A stretch of DNA of 52,138 nucleotides from Pseudomonadota bacterium (lineage in GTDB: Bacteria > Pseudomonadota > Alphaproteobacteria > Acetobacterales > Acetobacteraceae). This document shows positions 17,451 through 25,801 of the stretch, piece by piece. Made by a program: the position numbers and the translations under genes. The stretch is taken from positions 1 to 52,138 of the forward strand of contig JAJZFA010000053.1 of the NCBI GenBank assembly GCA_021805565.1, given 5' to 3'. The notes beneath the pieces are model-generated. The model was given only the letters and a program-made list of their open reading frames with translations, was not told where the DNA came from and did no database searches. How positions within the stretch are numbered: the stretch's first letter is position 1; the number at the start of each line of letters is the position of its first letter.

Positions 17451-18806
17451 ATGCGGCAAATGGTCATGGTGGGTTTTTTGCAGGCGCAAAACTGCACCAC
17501 GCTGGCAAGCGCGTGGCGGCATCCGGATGCGCGCGGCGATTTCACCTCCGCCGCCTATTACCAGAAGATCGGCCAGGTGCTGGAAGAAGGAAAATTCCAG
17601 CTCGCCTTTTTCGACGACCGGCTGGCGATGCCCGACATCTATGGCGGTAACCCGGCGGAGGTCGTCGCCAACGGCGTCCGCGTGGTGAAAATCGATCCGG
17701 TGGCCACGATGATGGCGATGGGCCTCGGCACCAAGTATCTGGGGGTCGGTTCGACCGCCTCCACCACGTATTATGAGCCGTTCGACGTTGCCCGGCGGTT
17801 TCAGACCGTGGATCACATGCTGGGCGGCCGGGCCGCCTGGAACGTGGTGACCTCGGTGAACGACGGCGAGGCGCAGAACATGGGCCGCGAGGTCCATATG
17901 GAGCACGATCTGCGCTATGACCGAGCCGACGAATTCATGGAAATCGTGCATGGTTGCTGGGACGGCTGGGAAGACGGCGCCCTGATCGTGGACAAGGCGA
18001 CCGGCGCCTTCGCCGACCCGTCGAAGGTCCACCGGCTGGAATATAAGGGGAAATACCTGAACTCGTCGGGGACGTTCACCGTGCCGCGCTCCCCCCAGGG
18101 CCATCCCGTGGTGATCCAGGCTGGGGCCAGCGCGCGCGGGAAGACGTTTTCCGCGCGCTGGGCCGAAACAGTGTTCGTGGGATACGCCGATCTGGCGGAA
18201 GGCAAGCGCCAGTACGCCGAACTGAAGGCCGAAATCGCCCGGCTGGGCCGCGATCCGGATCTGATGACCGTCAATACGATCGCCTATCCGGTGGTCGCGG
18301 AAACAAGGTCGGAAGCCGAGGATAAGATGGCGGTCATCGACGGATTGTACAAAGAAGTCGATGGCCTCGCGCTGCTGTCCGAGGCGATGAACTTCGACTT
18401 CAAAACCAAGGGCATGGATGAGGCATTCACCCCGGAAGAACTGGCCGGAATGTCGGGCATGCAGGCGATGCGCGACCGGGTGATGCGCCTGAGTGGCCGC
18501 GACCCGACGGTGCGGGATTTTCTGGACATCACCAAACGCGGCCGCCCGAGGGAGGCTGTCGTCGGTAGCGGCAAGGACATCGCCGACCGGCTGGAACAAT
18601 GGTTCGCCGAACGCGCCTGCGATGGATTCGTGATCGCCGGCACTCACATGCCGGGCAGCTTCGAGGATTTTGTCCGCTTCGTGGTGCCGGAACTGCAACG
18701 GCGGGGCCTCTACCGAAAGGAATACTCCGGCGCGACATTGCGGGAGAATCTGGGCCTGCCGGTGCCGGCGCGAAATGCCTGGAAATTGTCCGGGGCCGCC
18801 GCATAG
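17451..18806 (+). CDS. LLM-class flavin monooxygenase (NtaA/SnaA/DszA family)
   Basis: A 451-residue luciferase-like FMN-dependent monooxygenase. It shows the family features of the NtaA/SnaA/DszA group: an N-terminal FFDDRLAMPD segment, YLGVGSTASTTYYEPFDVARRFQTVDHMLGGRAAWNVVTS, and PQGHPVVIQAGAS near the FMN site. These enzymes need reduced FMN from a separate reductase; none is adjacent. Substrates in the family include nitrilotriacetate, dibenzothiophene sulfone and alkylated compounds, so the substrate here is unknown. The start at 17451 has AAGGA seven bases upstream. The frame is open back through lipB and the tRNA, but that part is not real. Confidence 0.88.
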   Translation: MRQMVMVGFLQAQNCTTLASAWRHPDARGDFTSAAYYQKIGQVLEEGKFQLAFFDDRLAMPDIYGGNPAEVVANGVRVVKIDPVATMMAMGLGTKYLGVGSTASTTYYEPFDVARRFQTVDHMLGGRAAWNVVTSVNDGEAQNMGREVHMEHDLRYDRADEFMEIVHGCWDGWEDGALIVDKATGAFADPSKVHRLEYKGKYLNSSGTFTVPRSPQGHPVVIQAGASARGKTFSARWAETVFVGYADLAEGKRQYAELKAEIARLGRDPDLMTVNTIAYPVVAETRSEAEDKMAVIDGLYKEVDGLALLSEAMNFDFKTKGMDEAFTPEELAGMSGMQAMRDRVMRLSGRDPTVRDFLDITKRGRPREAVVGSGKDIADRLEQWFAERACDGFVIAGTHMPGSFEDFVRFVVPELQRRGLYRKEYSGATLRENLGLPVPARNAWKLSGAAA

Positions 18807-18829
18807 TCTGTCCCGAACCGAACCTCCGG

Positions 18830-18857
18830 CGCCGGGCCGGTCGAACGCCGGCCGGCG
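18830..18857 (+). terminator. GC-rich hairpin after the monooxygenase gene
   Basis: CGCCGGGCCGG (18830-18840) pairs with CCGGCCGGCG (18848-18857), with one bulged G and a short loop, starting 24 bp past the stop. No T-run follows. It is a possible factor-dependent or weak terminator. Confidence 0.4.
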
Positions 18858-19018
18858 GTATCGCGAACCGGCGAAATCCTGCTGCCACCGGGAAGCCGCG
18901 ATCTTTGCCGGCCGCCGCGCTTTCGGTGACGTGATCGCCCAGCGCGCCGGTCGTCCCTGATCCGGCCGCCGCATCGTCCTATATCGAACATTTGCCTGGA
19001 CGGAATAGGGATGCGGGG

Positions 19019-20086
19019 ATGCGATTGTTCAAATGCCAGGGCTGCGGTCAGGCGGTCTATTTCGAAAATACACGCTGCGAATCCTGCGGCCACACGCTGG
19101 CCTTTCTGCCACAGGCCATGACGATCGCCGCGCTGGAAGCCGATGGCGCCCGGTTCCGCACCCTGACGCCGTTCGGCGAAACGGTCCGGCTGTGCGCCAA
19201 CGCTGACCGCAAGGCCTGCAACTGGCTGACCGCCGCCGACGGCGACGCCACCCTGTGCCCTGCCTGCCGCCATAATCATACGATCCCGGACCTGACCGTC
19301 CCGTCGAACCTGGAACGGTGGCAGCGGCTGGAACAGGCCAAGCGTCATCTGTTCTATGGTCTGATGCGGCTGAAATTGCCGCTGCGGAACCGGATCGACG
19401 ACCCCGACCACGGGCTGGCATTCGATTTTCTGGCCGACAGTCCGGATCCGGCCGGACCCAGGATACTCACCGGCCACGACAACGGCCTGATCACCATCGC
19501 CCTGGAAGAAGCCGACGACGCCGAACGAGAACGCCGCAGAACGCAAATGAACGAGCCATACCGCTCCCTGCTCGGTCATTTCCGGCACGAAACCGGGCAT
19601 TATTTCTGGGACGTACTGGTCCGCGACGGCGGCCAACTACAAGCCTGTCGATCCGTGTTCGGCGACGACAGCGCGGATTACGACGCGGCCTTGCAGGCCC
19701 ATTACCGCGACGGAGCGCCGGCGGATTGGCAGACCCATTACGTCAGCCAGTATGCCAGCACGCATCCGTGGGAGGACTGGGCGGAAACCTGGGCGCACTA
19801 CCTGCACATCGTCGATACGCTGGAAATGGCGGGCGCGTTCGGAATCCGCGTCAAGCCCCGGCTGGTGCGCGACGAACTTCTGACGACCGACATCGACATC
19901 GATCCCTACGACGCCAATATCGACATGCCGGCGATCGTCGATGCGTGGCTGCCGCTGACATTCGCGATCAACAGCCTGAACCGGGCAATGGGAAATCCCG
20001 ATCTGTATCCCTTCGTGCTGTCGCCGGCGGTGGTAACGAAGCTGAGCTTCGTGCATGACATTGTGCATCGGCGAACTGTCGGGTAG
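19019..20086 (+). CDS. Putative zinc-binding metallopeptidase with N-terminal zinc ribbon
   Basis: A 355-residue protein of a widespread but poorly characterised family. The N-terminus has a zinc-ribbon pair of knuckles (Cys6/Cys9, Cys20/Cys23). A second Cys cluster, including CPAC, is at about 70-90. A zincin-type HETGH motif (His190, Glu191, His194) sits in GHFRHETGHYFWD. Downstream WEDWAETWAHYLH may supply a further ligand. There is no signal peptide, so it is probably cytosolic. The substrate and role are unknown to me. GGGG directly precedes the chosen start; an upstream ATG at 18992 is less likely. Confidence 0.8.
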   Translation: MRLFKCQGCGQAVYFENTRCESCGHTLAFLPQAMTIAALEADGARFRTLTPFGETVRLCANADRKACNWLTAADGDATLCPACRHNHTIPDLTVPSNLERWQRLEQAKRHLFYGLMRLKLPLRNRIDDPDHGLAFDFLADSPDPAGPRILTGHDNGLITIALEEADDAERERRRTQMNEPYRSLLGHFRHETGHYFWDVLVRDGGQLQACRSVFGDDSADYDAALQAHYRDGAPADWQTHYVSQYASTHPWEDWAETWAHYLHIVDTLEMAGAFGIRVKPRLVRDELLTTDIDIDPYDANIDMPAIVDAWLPLTFAINSLNRAMGNPDLYPFVLSPAVVTKLSFVHDIVHRRTVG

Positions 20087-20139
20087 GCGTGGCGTGTCCG
20101 TCGCCCCCGGCGATACGCCGCTGCCAAGGAAGGAAAACC

Positions 20140-21219
20140 ATGGCTCGAAAGACCGTGCTGGTGGCCGGTGCGTCCGGCCTCGTCGGATATGCCGCACTTG
20201 GTCATTTCGCGGCGGCGGGCGACACGAAGGTCATCGCACTGTCGCGCCGTCCGCCACCTTGGGCCGGCGTTCGGCACCTCGCACTGGACCTGACCGATGC
20301 GGACGCCTGCCGACAGGCCGCCGAGAGCCTGCGGGACGTAACGCATCTGGTGTACGCCGCATTGTTCGAACTGCCGGGGCTGGTGGCGGGATGGCGTAAC
20401 GACCGGCAGATCGAAACCAACGGCCGGATGTTGCGCAACCTGCTTGATCCGCTATTGCGGGCCGCGCCCGGATTGCGGCACGTCACGCTGTTGCAGGGCA
20501 CCAAGGCGTATGGTGTGCATGTCCGGCCGCTCGCCGTTCCGGCGCGCGAAGGACGGTCGGAGATGCGCGAGCAACCGAATTTCTATTGGGTGCAAGAGGA
20601 TTATCTGCGCGGCGCACAGGCCGGCCGCGATTGGCATTTCACCATCCTGCGTCCGGTGCTGATCGTCGGCGAGGCGATCGGCGGGGCGATGAACCTGATC
20701 CCAGCCCTGGGCGCGCATGCGGCGGCGATGCGGGAAAGGGGGCCGATCCTGCCCTATCCCGGAGGCGCGGAACGGGTGAGCCAGGCCGTCGATGCGGGGC
20801 TGCTGGCGCGGGCGATCGGCTGGGCCGGGGATTCCCCGGCCGCCCGTAACGAGACATTCAACATAACCAACGGCGATGTGTTCACCTGGCCCAATATCTG
20901 GCCGGCGATCGCCGAAGCGGTGGGGATGCGGCCGGGACCGGACGAACCGTTCCTGCTGCAATCGCTGGGCCGAGCCGACTGGGACCGTGCGCGGACGCGG
21001 TTCGCACTGGAGTCCCCTGCCCTGCCGGACTTTGTCGGCCTGTCGCTGGAATACGCCGATTATCAGATGCGATACGGCCATAACGAACCGGGCGCGCCGG
21101 CGATCGTTTCAACCGTAAAGATCCAGCAGGCGGGCTTTCACGAGGCGATGGACACCGAAGCGATGTTCCGCAAATGGTTCAAGGTTTTTCAGCAAAAACG
21201 GCTGCTGCCGCCGCCATGA
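20140..21219 (+). CDS. Atypical short-chain reductase, PRISE-type
   Basis: A 359-residue NAD(P)-dependent reductase. The N-terminal nucleotide motif VLVAGASGLVG is at residues 6-16, followed by an SRRPPPW basic patch that favours NADPH. The motifs LLQGTKAYGVH and NFYWVQEDYL fit the progesterone 5-beta-reductase/iridoid synthase-like (PRISE) group, in which an altered active-site Tyr replaces the usual YxxxK. PRISE enzymes reduce enones, but the bacterial substrates are mostly unknown. A strong AAGGAAGG precedes the ATG. It is 53 bp downstream of the metallopeptidase and could be cotranscribed. Confidence 0.8.
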   Translation: MARKTVLVAGASGLVGYAALGHFAAAGDTKVIALSRRPPPWAGVRHLALDLTDADACRQAAESLRDVTHLVYAALFELPGLVAGWRNDRQIETNGRMLRNLLDPLLRAAPGLRHVTLLQGTKAYGVHVRPLAVPAREGRSEMREQPNFYWVQEDYLRGAQAGRDWHFTILRPVLIVGEAIGGAMNLIPALGAHAAAMRERGPILPYPGGAERVSQAVDAGLLARAIGWAGDSPAARNETFNITNGDVFTWPNIWPAIAEAVGMRPGPDEPFLLQSLGRADWDRARTRFALESPALPDFVGLSLEYADYQMRYGHNEPGAPAIVSTVKIQQAGFHEAMDTEAMFRKWFKVFQQKRLLPPP

Positions 21220-21318
21220 TCCACACGGCCATGATAAAATGCCGGGTTCCTGCGCCACCGACAAACGATGCGCGTTCGGCGATACAAGGCAACACGATCC
21301 GGCCCCATCCGCCGGGCG

Positions 21319-22104
21319 CTACGGTTGGGCGCGCACCACCGGATTGGACAGCGTTCCAATACCGCCGATCTCGATTTCGATCCGATCGCCATGCCCGATG
21401 TTGGCGGTGGCGCCCTCGGTGCCCATCCAGATCACATCGCCGGGATAAAGCGTCAGGCACTTCGTCATGGTCACGAGAAAATCCACCACCCCGAAGATCA
21501 TACTGTTGGTGGGAAATTCGATCAGTTGCTCGCCATTCAGGCGAATCCGGGTGACCAGGTCTTCCAGTTTCACGTCCGTTTCGATCCACGGCCCCATGGG
21601 CTTGAACGTATCGGTATTTTTCGACCGCCACATGGTGCGGTCGGATTTCTGCCAGTTACGCTCGCTGACATCGTTGCCGACGGTATAACCCAGAACGGCG
21701 GACAGGGCGTTGTCCCGCGTCAGGTTCTTGCACCTGCGCCCGATGACGACGACCAGTTCGCCCTCATACTGAACCATGTCCGTGGCATCCGCCGGAATGA
21801 CAATCCGCTCCCCCTGCGCAATCAGTGCATTGTTCGCCCGGTAGCCGATATCGGCCCGCTCGGGCAGGTTCGGCGGCTGGCCGATTTTCGCCGCGACTGC
21901 GCGCACGTGACCGGCATAATTCATCCCGGCGGCATAAAATGTCGGCGGAACGACCGGCACCAGCAGCTTGATGTCGGCCAAGGCAAGCCGTTCTCCGGTG
22001 CGTTCCCACACATCGAACGGAGACCCGCGAACCGGGATAAGCGTATCGCCCTCGACCACCGCATAAGACGGCGAGCCGTCGCGATCGAAACGTGCCCAGC
22101 GCAT
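21319..22104 (-). CDS. Fumarylacetoacetate hydrolase family protein
   Basis: A 261-residue enzyme with the FAH C-terminal fold. Metal-binding and catalytic signatures are visible: FYAAGMNYAGH, MVQYEGELVVVIGR, GYTVGNDVSERNWQ and GDVIWMGTEG. Relatives hydrolyse acylpyruvates, isomerise or decarboxylate homoprotocatechuate ring-cleavage products, or hydrate 2-oxopent-4-enoate. The start has AAGGAGA six bases upstream. It is the last gene of a same-strand set and starts 11 bp after the acyl-CoA ligase, so the two are probably cotranscribed. This fits a catabolic role, substrate not determined. Confidence 0.88.
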   Translation of the reverse strand: MRWARFDRDGSPSYAVVEGDTLIPVRGSPFDVWERTGERLALADIKLLVPVVPPTFYAAGMNYAGHVRAVAAKIGQPPNLPERADIGYRANNALIAQGERIVIPADATDMVQYEGELVVVIGRRCKNLTRDNALSAVLGYTVGNDVSERNWQKSDRTMWRSKNTDTFKPMGPWIETDVKLEDLVTRIRLNGEQLIEFPTNSMIFGVVDFLVTMTKCLTLYPGDVIWMGTEGATANIGHGDRIEIEIGGIGTLSNPVVRAQP

Positions 22105-22115
22105 GATCGGTCTCC

Positions 22116-23792
22116 TTACCTGGCTTTCAGGTCTTCGGTCATTTTCTCGCGCATCAGGTATTTCTGCATTTTCCCGGTCACCGTCATCGGAAACTCCTCG
22201 ACGAAGCGTACATGGCGCGGAACTTTGTAATGCGCGATCTGGTCCTTGCAAAATGCCTTCACCGCGTCCTCGGTCAATGTTTCGCCGGGGCGCAGCTTGA
22301 CCCAGGCGCATAATTCCTCGCCGAACCGGTCGTCCGGGACGCCGAACACCTGAACATCGGCGATCGCCGGATGCCGGTACAGAAATTCCTCGATCTCGCG
22401 CGGATAGATGTTTTCTCCGCCCCGGATCACCAAATCCTTGATACGGCCGACGATCGCGCAGTACCCGTCTTCGTCCATCGTCGCCAGATCGCCGGTATGC
22501 ATCCAGCCCGCGCGATCGATCGCCTCGGCCGTGCGCTCCGGTTCGTCCCAGTAGCCCAGCATCACAGGGTAACCGCGCGTGCAAAATTCGCCGGCGACGC
22601 CGCGCGGCACGATATGGCCCTCGGTATCGACGATTTTCACCTCGACATGCGGATGCGGGCGCCCGACGGTAGCGACCTGCTTATCCAGCGAATCGCCGAT
22701 GCGCGTCTGAGTACTCACCGGGCTGGTTTCGGTCATGCCATAAGCGATGGTGATCTCCGTCAAGTGCATGTCGCGGATCGCCCGGCGCATGACCTCGACC
22801 GGGCAGGTGGACCCGGCCATGACTCCGGTGCGCAGGCTGGTCAGATCGAACCGCCCGAAATCCGCATGATCGAGCGCGGCGATGAACATCGTCGGCACCC
22901 CGTACAGCGAGGTGCAGCGATATTCGGCCACGGTCTGTAACGTCGCCAGCGGATCGAACCCCTCGCCGGGAAAGACGATCGCCGCGCCGTGAGTCATGCA
23001 GGCGAGCGAACCAATGACCATACCGAAGCAATGATACATCGGCACCGGAATGCAGACGGAATCCCGCTCGGTATAATTCAGGATCTCGCCGATGAAGAAC
23101 CCGTTGTTGAGGATGTTGTGGTGCGTCAGGGTCGCGCCCTTCGGCGAGCCGGTGGTGCCGGACGTGAACTGAATATTGATCGGGTCGTCGAACTGTAGCA
23201 GCGGCGCCAGTTCCTTCAGCCGCCGGCGGTCCTGCTCCCGGCCGTGATGGGCCAGCTTTTCGAACGCGAAGGTGCCCGGATCGTCGCCGCCGATCTGGAT
23301 CACGGATCGCAGCGCGGGCAGCCTCGCCGCCTGAAGCTGGCCGGGATAGGACGTGGCGAGTTCCGGCGCCAGCGTATTGATCATGCCGATATAATCGCTG
23401 GACTTGAAGCGCGTCGCGGCGATCAGCGCCTTGCAGCCGGCCTTGTTCAGCGCATAGTCCACCTCGGTTACGCGATACGCCGGGTTGATGTTCACCAGGA
23501 TCACGCCGGCCTTGGCGGTGGCGTATTGCGCGACGATCCATTCTGCGTTGTTGGGCGACCAGATTCCGGCGCGATCGCCCGGCTGAAGCCCGATCGCGAC
23601 CAACCCGGCGGCAAAGGCATCGACACGGGCGGCCAGTTCGGACCACGTCCACTGTATGCCCTGTTGGTGGACAATCAGGCCGGGACGATCGCCGAACCGG
23701 GAAACGGTGCGATCGAACTGGGCGCCGATCGTATCCCCGATCATCGGCTGGCCGGAGGCGCCGTGCATATAGCTGGGCGCGGGGTCGGTCAT
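22116..23792 (-). CDS. AMP-dependent acyl-CoA synthetase
   Basis: A 558-residue adenylate-forming ligase that couples a carboxylic acid to CoA with ATP. Motifs in order: the P-loop [40 protein letters not shown] and the hinge plus C-terminal Lys ([29 protein letters not shown]). The sequence type is that of medium/long-chain fatty-acyl-CoA synthases. It is preceded by the hot-dog protein gene and followed almost at once by the FAH gene. The start at 23792 (MTDPAPSY) is chosen over an upstream ATG because conservation in the family begins soon after it. Confidence 0.92.
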   Translation of the reverse strand: MTDPAPSYMHGASGQPMIGDTIGAQFDRTVSRFGDRPGLIVHQQGIQWTWSELAARVDAFAAGLVAIGLQPGDRAGIWSPNNAEWIVAQYATAKAGVILVNINPAYRVTEVDYALNKAGCKALIAATRFKSSDYIGMINTLAPELATSYPGQLQAARLPALRSVIQIGGDDPGTFAFEKLAHHGREQDRRRLKELAPLLQFDDPINIQFTSGTTGSPKGATLTHHNILNNGFFIGEILNYTERDSVCIPVPMYHCFGMVIGSLACMTHGAAIVFPGEGFDPLATLQTVAEYRCTSLYGVPTMFIAALDHADFGRFDLTSLRTGVMAGSTCPVEVMRRAIRDMHLTEITIAYGMTETSPVSTQTRIGDSLDKQVATVGRPHPHVEVKIVDTEGHIVPRGVAGEFCTRGYPVMLGYWDEPERTAEAIDRAGWMHTGDLATMDEDGYCAIVGRIKDLVIRGGENIYPREIEEFLYRHPAIADVQVFGVPDDRFGEELCAWVKLRPGETLTEDAVKAFCKDQIAHYKVPRHVRFVEEFPMTVTGKMQKYLMREKMTEDLKAR

Positions 23793-23910
23793 CGGTTTGC
23801 TCCGTGATGCGGTTTGGTTGTTGCCCGCCATAATGCGTACTGCGCGGGCAGCTTACAACCAAGGCCGTCGGACGATCTGCTCCCCTTGCGGAACGACAGG
23901 CCGCACAGGG

Positions 23911-24705
23911 TCAGGATGCCAACTGCCGCGGCCGGTAGATCGCGATATGGGTCGCGTGGATGACCGGGGTCGTTTCGTTTGCGACCACCATCGCATCCAG
24001 TTCGACCCATTTATGGCCCTTGTGTTCATAGTTCTTCGTGATCCGCGCCCGTACGTTCAGGGTGTCGCCGACATGCGCCAGGCCGAGGTTGCGCACCGAA
24101 CTGCCCATATGAATCCAGGCCGGCAGAATGACATTATGGGTCAGCGCCCAGTTGCAGCAACGGATGATCGTGCCGGTATGAACGATCTTCTCGCGCGCAT
24201 AAACCGGAGCGGTTTCGCGGATATCGTGCAGGTCTTGCGCATGGAACGCCTCGGTCACCAGCAGCGGGGTCATACCAAGCCAATCGCCGGTTTTGAGCGT
24301 CGATTCGCTGGCGGCGGCGCGATCGGCGCGCGGCGGCACCGCCTTGAAGTCGCCCAGGTCCGGCGCCGGTGGCAATCCGGCCGGCAATGCCGCCCGGCCG
24401 GTCGCGCACAGCACGCCGTCGCTGTGAACCGAGATCGCCATCCCTTCGGCGTCTTCCGTGGCGACGACTTCGGCGATATCGTCCTCATACACGGGCTTGC
24501 CGAATTTGGCTTCGCCGGTCCCGCGTTCCAGCCAAACCCGGCCCCAGCGTTGCAGCGGCTGGTGCGTCATGTAGGCATAGACATTCACGCCGCCGACGAA
24601 ACCGCCCTTGAAGCCGAAACGCTGCGCCGTGGCATCGTCGTGGATCTTGTTTTCCGACGCCTTGGCGGTGTTGAAGGCGCGGACGCGATAGGGCGGAACG
24701 GGCAT
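23911..24705 (-). CDS. MaoC-like hot-dog fold protein, function unknown
   Basis: A 264-residue protein with features of a double hot-dog MaoC-type domain: an N-terminal segment with FVGGVNVYAYMTHQPLQRWG and a C-terminal half with WALTHNVILPAWIHMGSSVRNLG and VGDTLNVRARITKNYEHKGHKWVELDAMVV, which resembles thioesterase/hydratase strands. The classical hydratase motif is not obvious, so it may bind rather than hydrate acyl-CoA esters. It sits in a same-strand set with an acyl-CoA ligase, an FAH protein and a VOC protein, which supports work on CoA esters. Confidence 0.65.
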   Translation of the reverse strand: MPVPPYRVRAFNTAKASENKIHDDATAQRFGFKGGFVGGVNVYAYMTHQPLQRWGRVWLERGTGEAKFGKPVYEDDIAEVVATEDAEGMAISVHSDGVLCATGRAALPAGLPPAPDLGDFKAVPPRADRAAASESTLKTGDWLGMTPLLVTEAFHAQDLHDIRETAPVYAREKIVHTGTIIRCCNWALTHNVILPAWIHMGSSVRNLGLAHVGDTLNVRARITKNYEHKGHKWVELDAMVVANETTPVIHATHIAIYRPRQLAS

Positions 24706-24765
24706 CGGGTAGGTTTCCTGTGGTTGCGGCGACCGGCGGCGACCGGCCGAACCAGGACGAATCGG

Positions 24766-25659
24766 TCAGTTCAGCGCCCAAAGTCCCACTTCGTAACCCG
24801 GAACAAAGTTGCGATTGTTGATCTCCGGGTTGCGGTTGATGAAGGTGCGGCCAAACATCGGATGCCGCATGCTGCGCGTTTCGTGTTCGATCCGAAACAA
24901 CGGCTTGTTGCTGTCCACATCGACGATATCCAGGAAGCGGTACTGATGCTGGTCGCTTTCCTCGCTGATCAGCCCGCGTTCCCGCAGCTTCTTATGCGGG
25001 CCGGAAAAATCCGCCAGCGTGATCTGAATGTGATGGCCGTCGTAGTCCGGCAGCGCAGCGCCGGTTTCGCGGTAGATCACCCTGCTTTCGGCCGATGTGC
25101 TCGCCCAGGCATAGGCCCCCCGAGCGTCGCTGGACACGCCGGCGATGGCGCCCAGGATCTCGGTGTAGAACCGGGCGATCGCCGACAGGTCTGTCCCGGC
25201 GGGAATGTCGAACTCCACATACGGCATGCCAACCCGCATGGCCGCGAAACGCGACGGGTCGGGCGCATGGACGCGGATGCGGTTGCCCCAGGGGCAGGTT
25301 GCCTCGACGGTATCGCCGGCCGCCCGGAAGCTGAATTGCGTGCCGTCCAGATAAGACTTCGTGGCGTGCAGGCGCTTCATCAGAGCGTCCAGGTCCGGCA
25401 GCACCAGGGCGGTGGTGCCGCGTACCACGTCGGTGCCGCGCGTGGGCAGGTGAAACTGGCCGCGGCCGACATTCACCCACATGTTGTCAAGGCCGGACAT
25501 CAGATACGGGTCGCGGGTCAGGCCCAGGCCCATCAAATAGAAGGCGATCGCCTTGCTCTGATCCGGAACGCGGACATTGACGTGGCCGAGTTCGACGATG
25601 TTGCCAAGGTCTTCGGCGGTTCGGTCGAAGACCGGCATCGCGACGGCGGTATCGTTCAT
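24766..25659 (-). CDS. VOC-family protein, two-domain dioxygenase-like
   Basis: A 297-residue protein with two vicinal-oxygen-chelate modules. The first begins ELGHVNVRVPDQSKAIAFY; the second begins MPYVEFDIPAGTDLSAIARFYTEILG. A His in YDGHHIQITL and a Glu in FRIEHETRS resemble two of the three metal ligands of type I extradiol dioxygenases. The usual first ligand His at the start of the second module is not evident. It may therefore be a divergent dioxygenase, an isomerase or a glyoxalase-like enzyme. It appears to lead the same-strand catabolic set. Confidence 0.75.
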   Translation of the reverse strand: MNDTAVAMPVFDRTAEDLGNIVELGHVNVRVPDQSKAIAFYLMGLGLTRDPYLMSGLDNMWVNVGRGQFHLPTRGTDVVRGTTALVLPDLDALMKRLHATKSYLDGTQFSFRAAGDTVEATCPWGNRIRVHAPDPSRFAAMRVGMPYVEFDIPAGTDLSAIARFYTEILGAIAGVSSDARGAYAWASTSAESRVIYRETGAALPDYDGHHIQITLADFSGPHKKLRERGLISEESDQHQYRFLDIVDVDSNKPLFRIEHETRSMRHPMFGRTFINRNPEINNRNFVPGYEVGLWALN

Positions 25660-25801
25660 TGTTCTGGTCTCCCGGCTGGCTGCGTTCGGCGCTGGCGGTT
25701 AATATATTCCCGCCATCGCGGCTGGTCCATCCCGAGGCCCGGCCCGAGGCCCGATCCGGTGTCGCGGCAACGATCCGCCGAACGCCGGACAGCCGGCCGG
25801 G

